The notes under the pieces are model-generated. The model did not search any database and was not told the DNA's origin. It saw only the letters and a program-made list of their open reading frames with translations. A DNA stretch of 8,676 bases, taken from Bifidobacterium breve. Lineage in GTDB: Bacteria > Actinomycetota > Acidimicrobiia > Acidimicrobiales > Ilumatobacteraceae. Location of the stretch: contig CAMDBY010000068.1 of the NCBI GenBank assembly GCA_945889575.1, positions 1 to 8,676 of the forward strand. The letters run 5' to 3'. Shown here in pieces: positions 6,183-8,676 of the stretch. The position numbers and the translations under genes were made by a program. Positions within the stretch are counted from its first letter, which is position 1. Each line of letters starts with the position of its first letter.

Positions 6183-8347
6183 TAGTCACGCACCGAGGAT
6201 CCGATGCCAACCAAACACAGTGGGTTAGGCAGCAATTGTGGCGACGCCACTGCAAAACTTGCGGTGTCTAATGGATCAGCAGGGACTGCTTTAGCTACTG
6301 TTGTTTTCCCTGCGAGTGCGGTGAACACACACTTCACGACCGGCGCCGCAGCACGTGATCCGTATCCGCTCTTTTCCAAGTACGCAACGATGGAGTACGG
6401 CTGCTTTGGGTCTTTGCTGAAAGCACCGAACACCGATGAGTCATTCCATGGAAGATTCCCCGCGCCTTGGGCGGTGCCGGTCTTTCCCGCAATGGGCAAT
6501 GATCTACTCGGGTACGAACGGAACAACTTCTCCCCAGTGGTGGAGTGATAAATATCGGAACGCACACCCGGACCTTCCACCACTCGCGTTAACCCGCGAA
6601 TAATCGGGTCGATTACTTCAGGTCGTGCATCAATGTCGCGTACAACTTGTGGTTCTGCAAAACTTTGCAACACAATACTCTTTGCAAGGTTTACGTGACC
6701 TGACTTTCCATTCGGAGTTCCAGGCGCCAAAATGGCATGCACAACGCGAGGTCGCATAACCTTCCCACCGTTTGCCAAAGTGCCATAAGCCACTGCTAAT
6801 TGCAAAGGAGTGGCAGACAAGAGACCCTGGCCAATAGCAAATTGCACATTGTCACCGACGTAGAAACCCTTTCCCTCATCTTTCGCAATAGCACCACTTG
6901 CGGCAAGACGTTGTTTCAATGCCTTGCTCGGAATGGTCCCGATAAATTCATATGGCAGATCTATTTCCGTTGGAGAACCAAATCCGAACAAACGCACTTG
7001 TTCTTCTAACACCGGCCTATTTCCACGTTGAGTGAATATTTGTTCACCAATTTTGTAAAAGAACACGTCAGAGGAAACGGCTATTGCAGATACAACATTA
7101 ATGCGGCCATATTTGCATGGCGCACCATTGCCGCATACAGCATTTTTAAAAATACATTTCACATTCAGTTGGCAGCGTTCTTTAGGAATGCTCTCCAGTT
7201 TGTACGTTCCTTCATCCTTCAAGGTGTAATTGGTACCACCTGCTAACTGACCACTATTTAGCGCAGCAAAAGCTACAAAAGGTTTAAAAGCTGAGCCCAA
7301 GTTGTAACGCCCCGAAATTGCGCGATTAACAAGAATCGACTGGTCAGGATCTTTTGTTGTTGGAAACAATTCTGCAAACTTCTCTGAGGTGATACCTGCG
7401 TTAAACCATCGATTATCAAAGTTCGGATAACTCGCCATCGCTACCACTTCGCCGGTTTCATGATTCAGAACAACACTTGAACCAGCGGGTGCTTTGTAAT
7501 ACGTGATTTCAGGGTACGCAGGATCTGGTTGTCCGAACGACAACACTGTTGGTGCTTCTGTGCGGCGCCGAACTAACAATTCATTCTGGAGCGCTTGCTC
7601 TGTAAATTGTTGAATATCCAAGTTGATTGACAGCTGCAAGTCATTGCCTGGAATCGGTTCCTTGCGTTCAATCAAACGAAGTATTCGACCACGAGAATCA
7701 ACCTCGTATTTGACGTATCCCGATTTACCCCGGAGTACCGACTCGTACGTCTGCTCGACACCGAACTGCCCGACTCGTGCGTCTGGGTCATAACCGAGAT
7801 TCTTGTAATACGTAGTTTCGCTTTTACGTATTGCCCCGAGGAACCCAAGCACATGACTTGCCATAGGTGCGTATGGATACTCGCGTCGCCAATTTTCGAC
7901 TATGTCGATGCCTGGATAATCCTCGGACCGTTCCCGCAGGAAGATTGCTAGGTCTTCGGAAACATCTTCTTTCAGTGGCACAGGTTGCAACTGGTTGTAT
8001 CTTTTCGACACGTATCGATCTTCTAATTCCTGCACGGACGTATTGAGTGCTCCCGACAGGCGATTCCACATTTGCTGGCGTGCTAACGGCCCTGCAATGA
8101 CCGCTCTGTCAAGCGTGATGGTAAGCAGTCGTTCATTGTCAGCCATGATTCGGCCCTTAATGTCAAAAATTCGTCCGCGCTCTGATGTCAATTTCACTGT
8201 TCGTGTTCGTACTTCTTGTACTCGCTGTTCTAGACCTGGCGCATCAACAGCTTGCAAGAACCACAATCGAACAGTGAGCAATGACCCAAGAAGCATCGCG
8301 ACGCTGGCAAGAATCGCTAAGCGCGACATTCTGCTTTCGCGTGGCAT
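6182..8347 (-). CDS. mrdA: Penicillin-binding protein 2 (elongation transpeptidase, class B)
   Basis: This 721-residue class B PBP crosslinks new lateral-wall peptidoglycan and activates RodA. Residues about 8-30 form a single N-terminal membrane anchor with no cleavage site, so the rest is extracytoplasmic. The dimerisation/pedestal region follows, including SERGRIFDIKGR (55-66), GFLGAIR and the GVEQTYESVLRGKSG block (196-210). In the transpeptidase domain the active-site motifs are SAFK with nucleophile S352, S425-S426-D427 in the SxN/SxD position, and KTGT at 622-625. Between the first two motifs lie four cysteines, C392, C398, C405 and C411. After KTGT come about 96 residues, ending in a short Pro/Leu-rich tail. 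The ATG at 8347 overlaps the mreD stop by one base and the gene's own stop overlaps rodA by one base, so the three genes are tightly coupled. Length is somewhat above E. coli PBP2 (633). Confidence 0.95.
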   Translation of the reverse strand: MPRESRMSRLAILASVAMLLGSLLTVRLWFLQAVDAPGLEQRVQEVRTRTVKLTSERGRIFDIKGRIMADNERLLTITLDRAVIAGPLARQQMWNRLSGALNTSVQELEDRYVSKRYNQLQPVPLKEDVSEDLAIFLRERSEDYPGIDIVENWRREYPYAPMASHVLGFLGAIRKSETTYYKNLGYDPDARVGQFGVEQTYESVLRGKSGYVKYEVDSRGRILRLIERKEPIPGNDLQLSINLDIQQFTEQALQNELLVRRRTEAPTVLSFGQPDPAYPEITYYKAPAGSSVVLNHETGEVVAMASYPNFDNRWFNAGITSEKFAELFPTTKDPDQSILVNRAISGRYNLGSAFKPFVAFAALNSGQLAGGTNYTLKDEGTYKLESIPKERCQLNVKCIFKNAVCGNGAPCKYGRINVVSAIAVSSDVFFYKIGEQIFTQRGNRPVLEEQVRLFGFGSPTEIDLPYEFIGTIPSKALKQRLAASGAIAKDEGKGFYVGDNVQFAIGQGLLSATPLQLAVAYGTLANGGKVMRPRVVHAILAPGTPNGKSGHVNLAKSIVLQSFAEPQVVRDIDARPEVIDPIIRGLTRVVEGPGVRSDIYHSTTGEKLFRSYPSRSLPIAGKTGTAQGAGNLPWNDSSVFGAFSKDPKQPYSIVAYLEKSGYGSRAAAPVVKCVFTALAGKTTVAKAVPADPLDTASFAVASPQLLPNPLCLVGIGSSVRD

Positions 8348-8676
8348 CAGCGAACTGCCGCCGGTTCAGTGAGCGCCCACCGACACAGTCTCTCAGCCGG
8401 AACACTCAGCACCGCATTGAACAACCCAACAATGAGAGCTACAAACAAAACACGAACGTTGAGAATTCCCGTAGCTCCAGTAACTGTGGAAGCGATAGGC
8501 AGCAAGATCATGCCTATTGCGCTTGCAACAGAGCCAAGCAGCATCCGCGTCCACCACGTAGGTTCGTACACCAATGACTGACCAACACCTGCGAGATAAC
8601 CAACGATTGCAAACACTGCGGCACACAAACCCATTGGTGTTGTGAGAACCAAGTCATACAACAATCCAATAATAAA
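8347..8676 (-). CDS. mreD: MreD, rod-shape membrane protein (C-terminal part, cut by window edge)
   Basis: The frame is open to the right edge, so at least the 110 C-terminal codons are present and the start lies outside. A TTG at 8664 could be mistaken for a start, but the frame reads FIIGLLYDLVLTTPMGLCA across it, matching the MreD segment G-L-x-x-D-L-x-x-x-x-P-x-G. Three hydrophobic segments follow, roughly GLCAAVFAIVGYLAG, MLLGSVASAIGMILLPIA and VRVLFVALIVGLFNAVLSV. MreD is a small integral membrane partner of MreB and MreC in the Rod complex. Its TGA stop shares a base with the mrdA ATG (TGATG). MreD is poorly conserved, so the call rests on this motif, the membrane profile and its place just before mrdA-rodA. 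Confidence 0.85.
   Translation of the reverse strand, partial: FIIGLLYDLVLTTPMGLCAAVFAIVGYLAGVGQSLVYEPTWWTRMLLGSVASAIGMILLPIASTVTGATGILNVRVLFVALIVGLFNAVLSVPAERLCRWALTEPAAVR

Noticed and set aside
6204..7246. Plus-strand open frames opposite mrdA
   Set aside because: They mirror the codon pattern of a clear PBP2 on the other strand and have no recognisable protein features.
8281..8581. Plus-strand frames near the mreD/mrdA junction
   Set aside because: They are antisense to MreD and the PBP2 N-terminus, with no support of their own.
8662..8664. TTG as the mreD start
   Set aside because: The same frame continues upstream to the window edge with MreD-like sequence, so the TTG is an internal Leu codon.
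1..8676. An undescribed defence, mobile or biosynthetic system
   Set aside because: Every substantial open frame is a recognisable housekeeping gene. There are no direct repeats, integrase, transposase, CRISPR-like arrays or unknown multi-gene cassettes.

Overview
The window is a block of housekeeping genes from a bacterium of about 50% GC. It looks like an actinobacterium, most likely Acidimicrobiia (the Ilumatobacter-like or freshwater acIV type). That placement is inferred from the gene order RNase E/G - rplU - rpmA - obg - proB, from the Arg/Lys-rich N-terminal extension of the RNase E, and from the style of the bL27 and dGTPase proteins. No database search was possible, so class-level placement is tentative.

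Layout, read along the minus strand from the right edge. The cell-elongation genes come first: the end of mreD (cut by the window edge), mrdA (PBP2 transpeptidase) and rodA (SEDS glycosyltransferase). They are joined by two one-base stop/start overlaps, so they are very likely one translationally coupled operon. After a 105-base leader comes an RNase E/G gene that ends right after its zinc-link motif. Then follow rplU (bL21) and rpmA (bL27), 6 bases apart. A perfect 12-bp hairpin terminator lies between rpmA and the next gene.

Next is one plus-strand gene, an HD-domain dGTPase-like triphosphohydrolase (dgt). It is convergent with rpmA and divergent from obg. Minus-strand genes then resume with obg (type I Obg GTPase with its C-terminal OCT domain) and the first eight codons of proB (glutamate 5-kinase) at the left edge.

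Functionally, MreD, PBP2 and RodA belong to the Rod complex, which builds lateral-wall peptidoglycan. RNase E/G, bL21, bL27 and Obg belong to RNA processing, the 50S subunit and ribosome assembly. The dGTPase controls dNTP pools, and ProB begins proline synthesis. I found no mobile element, CRISPR array, tRNA, rRNA or defence system, and no intergenic stretch longer than about 120 bases. I see no convincing evidence of an undescribed system. The points most worth checking are the antiparallel dgt between rpmA and obg, the short RNase E C-terminus, the four-cysteine insert in PBP2, and possible regulatory structures in the dgt/obg gap and the rne leader.
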